A stretch of DNA of 64,000 nt from Pseudomonas sp. LFM046 (GTDB taxonomy: Bacteria; Pseudomonadota; Gammaproteobacteria; Pseudomonadales; Pseudomonadaceae): NCBI RefSeq assembly GCF_000949385.2, contig NZ_JYKO02000001.1:2566620-2630619 (forward strand), in the 5' to 3' direction. The notes under the pieces are model-generated. The model made no database searches, was not told where the DNA came from, and saw nothing but the letters and a program-made list of their open reading frames with translations. Shown piece after piece: positions 36,734 to 44,891 of this stretch. Positions within the stretch are counted from its first letter, which is position 1, and each line of letters begins with the position of its first letter. A program made the position numbers and the translations under genes.

Positions 36734-37687
36734 TCACCGCTTGGCGATGGACTCGGCGAGGATGCACATCAGTTCGAACATCATCGTCGCCCCCACCAGG
36801 GCGGTGGAGCCGCCCTGGTCAAACGGCGGGGACACTTCCACCACGTCGGCGCCGACCAGATTCAGGCCACGAAGGCCGCGAATCATTTGCTGGGCCTCGA
36901 GCGTGGTCATGCCGCCAATCTCGGGGGTGCCAGTGCCTGGCGCGAATGCCGGGTCCAGCACATCGACATCGAACGTGATGTAGGTCGGGCCATCGCCCAC
37001 GACCCGACGCGCCTCGGCAAGCGTCGCCTCGACACCGATGTCCGCGAACTCTTCCATGTGGATGACGCGAATCCCGCATTCCTCCGCGAATGCCTCATCG
37101 TCAGCCGAGTAGATGGAACCGCGGATACCGATCTGGACCGTCCGTTTCGGGTCCAGCAGGCCTTCCTCGATGGCCCGGCGGAAGGGCGTTCCGTGGGTGT
37201 AGGGGTTGTCGCCAAAGTAGCGGTCGTTGGTATCGGAGTGCGCGTCGAAGTGCACCATCCCGATGGGGCGTTCACGCGCCAGGGCTCGGAAGATGGGCAG
37301 GGTGACCAAATGGTCGCCCCCGACCGACAGGGGAACGGTGCCCACTTCGTGGATCTGCCGGAAGAAGCCTTCGATGCGCTTCAGGGAATCGAGCAGGTCA
37401 ATCGGGTTGACCGGGGCGTCGCCCAGGTCGCCAATTCGCACCAGGTCATAGGGAGCGATGCGGCTCACGTGATGAACCTTGCGCATCAGGCTCGACATGT
37501 TTCGTACTTCGCGCGGCCCATGACGAGCGCCGGCGCGATTGGTCGTGCCACCGTCCCAGGGGACCCCCACCAGGGCGAGTTGCACTTGGCTCGGGTCTTC
37601 GAAGATGGGTAGACGCATGAAGCTCGGAATGCCGGCGAAGCGAGGAATCAGAGCGGCGTCCATCGGCTGGGGAAAGTCATTGTGCAT
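36734..37687 (-). CDS. Ureohydrolase (guanidinobutyrase/guanidinopropionase/agmatinase family)
   Basis: A 317-residue arginase-superfamily enzyme with all Mn-binding motifs: GGDH, HFDAHSD, and FDVDVLDPAFAPGTGTPE. The N-terminus (FPQPMDAALIPRFAGIPSFMRLP) is like Pseudomonas GbuA and GpuA. It would hydrolyse a guanidino compound (4-guanidinobutyrate, 3-guanidinopropionate or agmatine) to an amine or amino acid plus urea in the cytoplasm. It is the first gene of the operon and divergent from an APC permease that could import the substrate. Which guanidino acid is used cannot be decided by eye. Confidence 0.88.
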   Translation of the reverse strand: MHNDFPQPMDAALIPRFAGIPSFMRLPIFEDPSQVQLALVGVPWDGGTTNRAGARHGPREVRNMSSLMRKVHHVSRIAPYDLVRIGDLGDAPVNPIDLLDSLKRIEGFFRQIHEVGTVPLSVGGDHLVTLPIFRALARERPIGMVHFDAHSDTNDRYFGDNPYTHGTPFRRAIEEGLLDPKRTVQIGIRGSIYSADDEAFAEECGIRVIHMEEFADIGVEATLAEARRVVGDGPTYITFDVDVLDPAFAPGTGTPEIGGMTTLEAQQMIRGLRGLNLVGADVVEVSPPFDQGGSTALVGATMMFELMCILAESIAKR

Positions 37688-37893
37688 ACGATTACTCCAT
37701 GCGTGCTGGTCAGACGGCAGCGCGCATTCGGGTATTGAAAGTCCGATAAGCGGTACCCGGAGCTCTCAGCGGCACAAGACCAAACAAGGCGCATTCGCTG
37801 GTCCCATGCGCATTTATGGCATTTGTTGAGAGCTCCATGGGCCAGGACAGGATGGTGCGAGCCTCTGGGGGAATAAATCCCGCGATGCGCAAC

Positions 37894-37964
37894 CTGACTT
37901 TCACCAAAGCGAAAGTGCGTTGATGGGGGCGTTAACTTTCGCTTCTGCGGAAGCTGACTTTCGG
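37894..37964. promoter_or_regulatory. Cluster of ACTTTC half-sites in the divergent promoter
   Basis: Within 70 bp there are three direct ACTTTC elements (37897, 37935, 37957) and one inverted GAAAGT (37911-37916). The first and the inverted one form a perfect inverted repeat (ACTTTC-N8-GAAAGT). The cluster lies between the ureohydrolase and permease genes, where a shared regulator (perhaps the LysR at 33186) would bind. No gene is seen in the 361-bp gap. Confidence 0.5.
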
Positions 37965-38048
37965 AGCTCAGGATTTTTGCTTGGACGATAGGACCGTACG
38001 TTTCATCGAGGCGCCTCCCGACTAAAAACAACAGCGAGACCGCATGAC

Positions 38049-39479
38049 ATGAAACTCCACGACCTCATCGGTTATGACCGGCACGGTACGATCAAGGAGC
38101 TCGACACGGGCTTGAACAAAGGCAAGCTCGGCACAAAGGACGTCGTTTTTTCCGCACTGGGTTTCAATGCCCCCGCATGGGTGGCGGCTTCATCCATGTC
38201 CATCCTGTATTCCATCTCCGGTAAACAGGCGCCGCTGGCGATTCTGATCGCGTTCTTCTTCCCGATGCTGGTTCTGGCGGTGTGCATGGTTTCCCTCACA
38301 CGGCATGCTCCGTCAGCCGGCGGCATCTTCACCTTCTGCTCCCGCTTTCTGCATCCGAACTGCGGTGTCGTTCTGGGCTGGACCTACGCCATCGCGTGCA
38401 TGGCAGTCACGCCGATGTGCGCGGTGATCGGTACGCAGTACGTTCAGGCGCTGTTTCCGGCGCTTCAAGGCGAGTTGCAGGCGAAGGTCATCAGCACCCT
38501 GCTGATCCTGACGTTCCTCGTCGTCTCGTCGCGTGGAGTTGGAGTAACGGCGCGGGTTGCCGCCACCTTCCTGATTTTCGAGATCGCCGTCGTTGCCGGC
38601 CTGGGGTTGCTGGGGATCGCCAATCCCCAGACCACAGGGCTATCGATCGCGACCATGTATTCCCTGGAGAGCGCCGGCGGGCTCGCCGCGATCGGCCCTG
38701 GCGTGCTGTTCGGCGTATGGATGCTGGCGAACTTCGACTCGGCCATCAATTACATCGAGGAGGCTCGCGTACCGGTGCGCACCGTGCAGCGCTCGCTTTT
38801 GATTGTCCTGAGCTCGGCCTTCCTCATTTACAGCCTTGCGGCTATTGGCTGGCAGTTCGCGGTACCGGTCGAGCAGCTCGCCGCGATCGTCGAAAATGGC
38901 AATGGCGGCCCCATCGCGGTAGTCGCCGAGACCTACCTGCCGCCGGCGATGGCCTGGATTGCCTTGTTCGTCGTCATCACGTCCGCGTGTGCCGGACTGC
39001 AGATTTCCTCCAATTCGGCTGCGCGGACGCTCTACCGAATGAGCGAAGAAGGGCACCTGCCTTCCGTGCTGCGAGTGGTCAATCGCTTCAAGGCGCCCTG
39101 GATCACCCTGGTGCTGGTGTCGGCGGTGGGAATCGTGCTGGTCTGGTGGAAGCCAATCGGCAAGATCATCTGGTACTACGACGTCATTACCATCACGCTG
39201 GTGCTGTCCTACGTTTCCGCCCTTGCCGCATTCATCGTGATGTGCTGGAAAAAACAGAAGCCGCTGGTTGCGGCTGGGCTTTCAGCTTTGGCGCTCATGG
39301 CCATCCTGGTGCTCGCCTACATCGGTTACATGGCTGGGGCGAGTCCGGTTTCACCGGAAGACATCTACACGGCCTGGTACCTCGGTGCGTTTGCGATCGT
39401 CAGCGGTGCCTTAATCGCGCTGCTGAGTCGTTTTTTCGGTGCCAATAAGTTCCAGGGAAGCTCTCTGAAAGTCTCGTAA
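38049..39479 (+). CDS. APC-superfamily amino acid/amine permease
   Basis: A 476-residue membrane protein with about 12 helices. The first segment (VVFSALGFNAPAWVAASSMSILYS) and SLTRHAPSAGGIFTFCSRFLHPNCG carry the conserved G-rich and A-x-G-G-x-Y/F-like APC motifs. It resembles permeases for amino acids, polyamines or guanidino acids. Divergent orientation from the ureohydrolase and a shared promoter region suggest that it imports that enzyme's substrate. Confidence 0.88.
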   Translation: MKLHDLIGYDRHGTIKELDTGLNKGKLGTKDVVFSALGFNAPAWVAASSMSILYSISGKQAPLAILIAFFFPMLVLAVCMVSLTRHAPSAGGIFTFCSRFLHPNCGVVLGWTYAIACMAVTPMCAVIGTQYVQALFPALQGELQAKVISTLLILTFLVVSSRGVGVTARVAATFLIFEIAVVAGLGLLGIANPQTTGLSIATMYSLESAGGLAAIGPGVLFGVWMLANFDSAINYIEEARVPVRTVQRSLLIVLSSAFLIYSLAAIGWQFAVPVEQLAAIVENGNGGPIAVVAETYLPPAMAWIALFVVITSACAGLQISSNSAARTLYRMSEEGHLPSVLRVVNRFKAPWITLVLVSAVGIVLVWWKPIGKIIWYYDVITITLVLSYVSALAAFIVMCWKKQKPLVAAGLSALALMAILVLAYIGYMAGASPVSPEDIYTAWYLGAFAIVSGALIALLSRFFGANKFQGSSLKVS

Positions 39480-39929
39480 TCGTCCGGGGCTTCGTCGTGC
39501 GAGAGAGGCCGCCTTGTGGGAGCAGGGCAGTCTTTCTTGCACGCCGGCCCGCAGAGCCTGTCGCCAGTGATCCGAATCGGGAACCGAGCGTTCCTCCAGC
39601 GCACGGATTAGGCGTCGCGGGCCCGGGGCTCGGGGCTCGGATGACACGGGTGTCCATTCGGCGATTACGGTTTTAGCTTCAGGCTTCTCACCGAATGCGC
39701 GCGCTTCATGGGCGGAGGGCAGGGGAGGGAGCTGCAGGTTTTCCCGCCGGCTCTGGTCCTCGTCGAGCATGGAGGGGAGGCGGGCGCTGAAGTGGCAGTT
39801 GAACAGGCGCGACAGGTCCTTGGCGCTGAACCAGGCCTAATGGCTGATCAGCAGGGCGCGCAATTGGCGGTGGTAGCGCAGGTAGGTGCGGGGGATGTTG
39901 CAAGTGTTGATCATCGCGGTTCCATCCAT
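39411..39929 (-). pseudogene. Broken BRO-N (antirepressor-like) gene
   Basis: On the minus strand a frame starting at ATG 39929 reads MINTCNIPRTYLRYHRQL, then RALLISH and a TAG (39837-39839), and continues in the same frame with AWFSAKDLSRLFNCHFSARLPSMLDEDQ. This is the N-terminal domain of BRO-family proteins common in Pseudomonas (…RHHRQLRALLI…AWF.A.DLARL…). The downstream part no longer looks like the family and runs on to 39411. A single nonsense change plus later divergence indicates a decayed gene. It fills most of the 576-bp gap 39480-40055. Confidence 0.6.
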
Positions 39930-40055
39930 GTCGGGGATCGGGGAACCGCCACCCGTAACTTCCAAATTGACGCGTTCGCATTCAACCCCGGTTCCATGGC
40001 AGGACCTGACTAAACTACCTACCGGGGCTTCTCTCCACGGTTGAGGAGAAAGCGT

Positions 40056-40787
40056 ATGCCGCGTGTTCTTATCCTGGTGCTCGGTCTGTTGTTCTCCGCC
40101 TCTGCCTGGACGCAGACAATCATTGCGGCAGCTGACGTCTATCCCCCCTTTGCCGACCCGGCCCACCCTTCGCAGGGTATCTGCTTACAAATTGTTCGGG
40201 CGGCGTATGCCAGTCAGGGCTACACGGTCGACATGCGATTCGTTCCCTGGGCGCGAGCGGTCAACGGTGTGAAAAGCGGCGAGTATGACATCCTGCCCAA
40301 TGCCTGGTGGACGCAAGAGCGGGCGGCGTTCCTGCTGTATAGCGAGCCCTATATGAGGAGCGAGATCAAGTTCATCAAGCGCAAGGGCGATCCGTTTGAA
40401 TACCATGGATTAGGGAGCCTGACCGGAAAAACAGTGGGGATTGTCAAAGGGTATGGCTACAGCGACGAATTCCTCAATTCCACCAACTTCACTCGGCCCG
40501 AAGTTACCCACACGCTGCAAAACATCAAGAAGTTGGCACTCGGCCGGATCGACTTGACACTGGAGGATGAGGTCGTTGCTCGTTGGGTCATCAACCACAA
40601 TGCCCCCACGCTTATGCAACAGCTCGAGTTCACCCAAAACGGCTTGTCCAGCCAACAGATGCACGTGACCAGCAGTTTGAACAGCCCGCGTCACAAACTC
40701 ATCATCGACGTGTTCAACAAAGGGCTGGCCACCATCAAGGCGAATGGCACCTACGACCATATTCTCCGGGAGAACGGACTGAAATAG
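40056..40787 (+). CDS. Periplasmic solute-binding protein, amino-acid type (SBP_bac_3)
   Basis: A 243-residue protein with a signal peptide (residues 1-20, ending SAWTQT) and the family-3 binding fold: AADVYPPFADPAHPSQGICLQIVRAAY, FVPWARAVNGVKSGEYDILPNAWWT and LTGKTVGIVKGYGYSDEF. The W-A-R-A motif is typical of orphan Pseudomonas binding proteins not linked to a permease. None is adjacent here either, so a sensing or shared-transporter role is possible. The ATG at 40056 has GAGGAG 7-8 nt upstream. Confidence 0.87.
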   Translation: MPRVLILVLGLLFSASAWTQTIIAAADVYPPFADPAHPSQGICLQIVRAAYASQGYTVDMRFVPWARAVNGVKSGEYDILPNAWWTQERAAFLLYSEPYMRSEIKFIKRKGDPFEYHGLGSLTGKTVGIVKGYGYSDEFLNSTNFTRPEVTHTLQNIKKLALGRIDLTLEDEVVARWVINHNAPTLMQQLEFTQNGLSSQQMHVTSSLNSPRHKLIIDVFNKGLATIKANGTYDHILRENGLK

Positions 40788-40901
40788 TCCCTGTGCGCTA
40801 GCTGCGCGCGCGGCCGAGCAGGATAGGGCGGGGGTTGAAGATCTGCTTTAAGCCGGCGATTTCCGTTGTGTGACGAAACCCAGTTGCTGACGAAATGGCA
40901 A

Positions 40902-40932
40902 AAGGCCCCGGGAGGAGAACGCTCGGGGCCTT
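40902..40932. terminator. Hairpin terminator between binding-protein and SDR genes
   Basis: AAGGCCCCG (40902-40910) and CGGGGCCTT (40924-40932) form a perfect 9-bp stem with a 13-nt loop. An A-run on the left and CTGTTTG on the right allow use from both directions between the convergent genes. Confidence 0.75.
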
Positions 40933-40945
40933 CTGTTTGCCGGCA

Positions 40946-41737
40946 TCAGATGGCCATGCTGTCCACCACGCCACCATCTACGCGCAAGGCGGCGCCGGTG
41001 GTCGCGGAAGAGTAGGGCGAGGCGACGTAGGTCACCAGTGCGGCGACTTCGTCCACCTCGGCCACCCGCTGGATGATGGAGCTGGGGCGCTCGCGGCGCA
41101 CGAATTCATCCGCTTCCTCGCGCGCGGTGCGGCCGGACTGGCGTACGGCGTCGGCCACGAGATTCGCCACGCCTTCGGTGAAGGTCGGGCCGGGGAGGAT
41201 GGCGTTGACGGTGACGCCAGTGCCCGCCAGGCGCTTGGCCAGGCCATGGGAGACAGCGAGGTTGGCGGCCTTGGTGACGCCGTAGTTGATCATCTGCGCC
41301 GGGATGGCCACGCCCGATTCGGAAGACAGGAAGATCACCCGACCCCAGCCGCGCTCGACCATGCCGGGGGTGTAGTGGCGGGCCAGGCGCACGCCGGAGA
41401 GCACGTTGATCTCGTAGAAGTCCAGCCACTCCTGGTCGTTGGTCTCATAGAAATCGACGTCGTTATAGATGCCCAGGTTGTTCACCAGAATGTCGGTGTG
41501 GGGCTCGGCGGCGAACAGGGTTTCGGCACCGGCGGCGTTGCCCAGGTCGGCGACCACGCCACGGGCCTTGCCCTTGGCTTCGCGGATGCCGGCCACGGCC
41601 TGGTCGACGGAAGCTGCGTTGCGGCCAACGATGACCACCTCGGCGCCGGAGGCGGCCAACTGGCGGGCGATGCCCAGGCCGATGCCGCCGGTGGAGCCAC
41701 TGATGATGGCGGTCTTGCCGCCGAGATCGATCTGCAT
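40946..41737 (-). CDS. Short-chain dehydrogenase/reductase
   Basis: A 263-residue SDR: SGSTGGIGLGIARQLA, NNLGIYND (NNxG), Ser in VIFLSSESG, and YGVTKAAN (YxxxK), ending TTGAALRVDGGVVDSMA. The ATG at 41737 has GAGG 8 nt upstream; the longer frame from 41761 lacks support. It is divergent from a LysR gene and shares a repeated operator with it and with the aldo-keto reductase gene at 42897, forming one regulon. The substrate is unknown. Confidence 0.9.
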   Translation of the reverse strand: MQIDLGGKTAIISGSTGGIGLGIARQLAASGAEVVIVGRNAASVDQAVAGIREAKGKARGVVADLGNAAGAETLFAAEPHTDILVNNLGIYNDVDFYETNDQEWLDFYEINVLSGVRLARHYTPGMVERGWGRVIFLSSESGVAIPAQMINYGVTKAANLAVSHGLAKRLAGTGVTVNAILPGPTFTEGVANLVADAVRQSGRTAREEADEFVRRERPSSIIQRVAEVDEVAALVTYVASPYSSATTGAALRVDGGVVDSMAI

Positions 41738-41822
41738 GTCGGGGTCCTCTTTCAGGGGCACGGGATGTGCCGGTAATCGACTGGATCTGGCGACATCCTA
41801 GGGATGGCCGGTAAGATCGTAC

Positions 41823-41844
41823 ATAACTTAATTCGACATACTTG
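41823..41844. promoter_or_regulatory. LysR operator in SDR/LysR divergent region
   Basis: On the minus strand it reads CAAGTA-TGTCGAATTA-AGTTATG. The core CAAGT(A/C)TGTCGAATTA recurs at 42795-42810 before the aldo-keto reductase. It is centred between the divergent SDR and LysR starts, the normal LTTR site position. Confidence 0.65.
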
Positions 41845-41860
41845 AGTCCTGGAAGGTCAT

Positions 41861-42757
41861 ATGCTGGATCTCAGACAACTTCGTTATTTCGTCGCCGTGG
41901 CCGAAGTCGAGCACGTGGGCAAGGCAGCGGAGCAGTTGCACATTTCCCAGTCACCGCTGAGCCGGCAGATCGCCCAGCTGGAAGAGCGCCTCGGCCTGCA
42001 ACTGTTCGAGCGTAGCCAACAGCGACTGCGCCTGACGTCCGACGGGCGCACTTTCCTGCACGAGACCAAGGCGCTGCTCAAGCATGCCGAGCGTCTGGAG
42101 TCCCTGGGTCGTCGCCTGGGCCGGGGCGAGACGGGCGGGCTGTGTATCGGCTACGTCAGCCATGCCATCCATGCCGGCGTGCTGCCCGATGCCTTGCGCC
42201 GGGTGCGCGAGGAGCGACCGGGCATCCATATCGCCCTCTACAACCTTTCGGCCCGGGAGCAGTTCGAGGGCCTGCGCCAGCGCAGCCTGGACATTGCCCT
42301 GGTCTGCGAGCCGCCGGAAGCTGACGACCCTGACCTGCTGGCCTCGCCGGTGTTCAACGACCCGCTGCACCTCGCCTTGCCGCTGGGGCACCCGCTGGCG
42401 GACAAGGCGGCGATCGAGCCGGCGGACCTGCACGAGCAGGACTGGATCATGGTTGAGGGCCACTTGCAGCAGAGCCGTCGCGAGCATTTTCTGGCCAGTT
42501 GCGTGGAAGCCGGGTTCACCCCGCAGATCCGCCTGGAGGCCGCCGAGCCGCTGAGCGCCCTCGGGTTGGTATCAGCCGGTCTGGGCCTGGCGCTGATCCA
42601 GCAAAGCATCGGAGGCGAGCGCAATCCCAACGTGGTGCTGCGCGAGTTGCCCTGGCTGGGGCAGAGCACCGGGCTATGGGCTGCCTGGCATCGCGTCGAC
42701 CTGCGGCCGATCGTGGGGGACTTCCGCGAAATGGTGCTGGCGGGCGCCCAGGTCTGA
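41861..42757 (+). CDS. LysR-family transcriptional regulator
   Basis: A 298-residue LTTR of the CatR/BenM-like shape: MLDLRQLRYFVAVAEVEHVGKAAEQLHISQSPLSRQIAQLE at the N-terminus, effector-binding domain after about residue 90. It is divergent from the SDR and upstream of the aldo-keto reductase/SRPBCC pair. Both target promoters hold the sequence TGTCGAATTA, so it is the likely local regulator. The effector is unknown. Confidence 0.92.
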   Translation: MLDLRQLRYFVAVAEVEHVGKAAEQLHISQSPLSRQIAQLEERLGLQLFERSQQRLRLTSDGRTFLHETKALLKHAERLESLGRRLGRGETGGLCIGYVSHAIHAGVLPDALRRVREERPGIHIALYNLSAREQFEGLRQRSLDIALVCEPPEADDPDLLASPVFNDPLHLALPLGHPLADKAAIEPADLHEQDWIMVEGHLQQSRREHFLASCVEAGFTPQIRLEAAEPLSALGLVSAGLGLALIQQSIGGERNPNVVLRELPWLGQSTGLWAAWHRVDLRPIVGDFREMVLAGAQV

Positions 42758-42794
42758 CGAACAGATGGAAGAGACTTGATGATGTGTTAGGTCT

Positions 42795-42817
42795 CAAGTC
42801 TGTCGAATTATGACTTG
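42795..42817 (+). promoter_or_regulatory. LysR operator upstream of the aldo-keto reductase
   Basis: CAAGTC (42795-42800) and GACTTG (42812-42817) are perfect arms flanking TGTCGAATTAT, giving an interrupted palindrome with 11-bp spacing as expected for LTTRs. It lies 80 bp before the reductase start and matches the site at 41823-41844. Confidence 0.7.
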
Positions 42818-42896
42818 GACGGTCTCAGTTGGGCAGGCATAGGATTGCCGCCACTGGAGTTCACAAGCGACTCCCCCCAACCCGGAGAACCCCGTC

Positions 42897-43907
42897 ATGA
42901 GTCTGAAGTCCCTGATCCCCACCCGCCTTGGTTTCGGCACCGCGCCGCTGGGCAACATGTTCCGCGCCGTGCCCGCCGAGGAAGTGCAGACCACCGTCGA
43001 CGCCGCCTGGAACAATGGCGTTCGCTATTTCGATACCGCTCCCTTCTACGGCGCCGGCCTCTCCGAGACCCGCCTGGGTGCCGCCCTGGCCAACCGCCCG
43101 CGTGGCGAGTACGTACTGAGCACCAAGGTCGGCCGCGTCATCCTCGACGAACTGGAAGACCCGGCCGCCCGCGAGCTGGGCGAGAAGAGCGGCCTGTTCG
43201 AGCACGGCAACCGCAACCGCATCGTCAACGACTACAGCGCCGACGCCACCCTGCGCTCCATCGAGGACAGCCTGAAGCGCCTGGGCACCGACCACCTCGA
43301 TATCGTGTGGATCCACGACATCGCCCAGGACTTCTACGGCGACGAATGGCTGACCCAGTTCGAGATCGCCCGTACCGGCGCCTTCCGCGTGCTCACCCGC
43401 CTGCGTGAAGAAGGCGTGATCAAGGCCTGGGGGCTGGGCGTGAACCGCGTCGAGCCCATCGAGCTGACCCTGGACCTGGACGAGCCGCGCCCCGACGGCT
43501 TCCTGCTCGCCGGCCGCTACTCGCTGCTGGACCATGAGCGCGCGTTGCAGCGGGTGATGCCGCAGGCGGTGGAGCAAGGCGTCGGCATCGTCGTCGGCGG
43601 CCCTTACAGCTCGGGCGTGACTGCCGGCGGTGAACACTTCGAGTACCAGAAGGCCAGCCCGGCCGTGCTGGCGAAGCTGGAGCGCATCCGCTCGGTGGCC
43701 CGCGACCACGGCGTCGACGTGAAAGCCGCCGCCCTGCAGTTCGCCCTGGCCCACCCGGCCGTGGTCGCCGCGATTCCCGGTTCGACCCGTCCGCTGCACG
43801 CCAACGAAGACCATGCAGCGCTCAGCGCCGTCATCCCGGCCGCGTTCTGGAACGACCTGCGCGCCCAGGGCCTGATCAGCACCGTGGCGCCTGTCCCGAC
43901 TGTTTGA
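42897..43907 (+). CDS. Aldo/keto reductase
   Basis: A 336-residue TIM-barrel reductase. The motif GVRYFDTAPFYGAGLSETRLG holds catalytic Asp and Tyr; LSTKVGR (Lys) and IVWIHD (His) complete the tetrad; IPGSTRP near the C-terminus is the NADPH site. The sequence resembles the D-threo-aldose 1-dehydrogenase/L-fucose dehydrogenase-like subgroup. It is followed 83 bp later by an SRPBCC gene on the same strand; both are probably induced by the LysR at 41861. Confidence 0.9.
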   Translation: MSLKSLIPTRLGFGTAPLGNMFRAVPAEEVQTTVDAAWNNGVRYFDTAPFYGAGLSETRLGAALANRPRGEYVLSTKVGRVILDELEDPAARELGEKSGLFEHGNRNRIVNDYSADATLRSIEDSLKRLGTDHLDIVWIHDIAQDFYGDEWLTQFEIARTGAFRVLTRLREEGVIKAWGLGVNRVEPIELTLDLDEPRPDGFLLAGRYSLLDHERALQRVMPQAVEQGVGIVVGGPYSSGVTAGGEHFEYQKASPAVLAKLERIRSVARDHGVDVKAAALQFALAHPAVVAAIPGSTRPLHANEDHAALSAVIPAAFWNDLRAQGLISTVAPVPTV

Positions 43908-43990
43908 ACCCTCAGTCGCCGGGCCTCGCGGCCCGGTGCATCACAGCCCATCATCGAATCATTTGGGGCCAATGCCCCGGGAGAAACATC

Positions 43991-44407
43991 ATGGCCAAGG
44001 CCACTGCTTTCATCGACCTCAACACCGACATCGACCAGGTCTGGCAACTGATCGGCGGCTTCGACTCGCTGCCCGACTGGCTGCCGTTCATTCCGCAGAG
44101 CGCGCTCAGCGAGGGCGGCCGCGTGCGCACCCTGAAGAGCGTCGCCGGCGACACCATCATCGAGCGCCTGCTGGACTTCAACGAAGCCGAGCGTCGCTAC
44201 AGCTACACCATCCTCCGCGGGCCCGCCCCGGTCCGCGACTACGAAGCGACCCTGCGTGTCCTGCCCGGAAACGATGGCCAGGGTTCCCGCGTGGAATGGT
44301 TCGGTTCCTTCATCCCCGAGGGCATCAGCGACGCGGAAGCCACTGCGCTATTCACCACCATCTACGAGGATGGCCTGGCAGCGCTGAAGCGAGCCATCGA
44401 GAGCTGA
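43991..44407 (+). CDS. SRPBCC-family (START-like) protein
   Basis: A 138-residue helix-grip protein with an N-terminal FIDLNTDIDQVWQLIGGFDSLPDWLPFI and a C-terminal long helix (DAEATALFTTIYEDGLAALKRAI), as in polyketide-cyclase/MxaD-like SRPBCC proteins that bind hydrophobic ligands. The start is ATG 43991 with GGGAGAA 7 nt upstream. The role in the SDR/reductase regulon is unknown. Confidence 0.88.
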   Translation: MAKATAFIDLNTDIDQVWQLIGGFDSLPDWLPFIPQSALSEGGRVRTLKSVAGDTIIERLLDFNEAERRYSYTILRGPAPVRDYEATLRVLPGNDGQGSRVEWFGSFIPEGISDAEATALFTTIYEDGLAALKRAIES

Positions 44408-44419
44408 TGGATTGAGGCG

Positions 44420-44610
44420 CCCTGTGTGACGGCAAGGTGTTCGCCGCCGGGCAGGGTGCTTTCATCTGAGCGACCAGACGCGCACCGACGGCCAGCCAAT
44501 CATCGGCCACTGGCGCCTTCAGCAGCACGAAATACGCGAGTGCGGATACCGAGGCCACGGCGGCGCTGATGACGAAGGCCGAGAAGAATGATCCGCTGAA
44601 CTGGACACTG
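44420..44610 (-). pseudogene. C-terminal fragment of an MFS transporter
   Basis: The minus-strand frame reads SGSFFSAFVISAAVASVSALAYFVLLKAPV, typical of the last helix and tail of an MFS permease, followed by non-family sequence. Nothing of the upstream 11 helices is present. The fragment ends close to the left side of the AT-rich transposon island, so an insertion or deletion here probably removed the rest. Confidence 0.5.
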
Positions 44611-44847
44611 ATGACTTTCCGTGCAGGCCAGCGCAGCGGACCGCGAACCTTGATGCCTAAGGATGGAGTTAAGGAGGCGTCAGTGAACATAACGTCGATT
44701 ATGCGAAGCAAAATCCTGTCGCGATTTCTTGAAGAGTGGACTTAGGTAAGTGGCTGAAAAATAAATAATAAGTTTTTGAAAGCTGGAGTCTAGACGTTGA
44801 AAGTCGCCTCTCTTCCAGCTTTTGAAAATCATCCCCCTGTTCCTTGA

Positions 44848-44891
44848 AGTCCCAGTCTGGGACTGGCGGTTAACAGTCCCAGACTGGGACT
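44848..44891. repeat. Two 17-bp palindromes, 27 bp apart
   Basis: AGTCCCAG-T-CTGGGACT (44848-44864) and AGTCCCAG-A-CTGGGACT (44875-44891) are each perfect palindromes around one base and are separated by 10 bp. Their centres are 27 bp apart. They lie about 320 bp upstream of tnsB inside the AT-rich island. They could be operators for a repressor of the transposition genes or transposase-binding sites in the left end; no known motif was recognised. Confidence 0.75.

Noticed and set aside
44652-44745. Small plus-strand ORF of 30 codons ending FLEEWT
   Set aside because: No ribosome site or family resemblance; it crosses the composition boundary of the transposon island.
44848-44891. CRISPR-like array, or a CRISPR-associated transposon
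   Set aside because: Only two palindromic units with a 10-bp spacer are present, no further repeats, and there are no cas genes or guide-like repeats near tniQ, so a CAST assignment is not supported.
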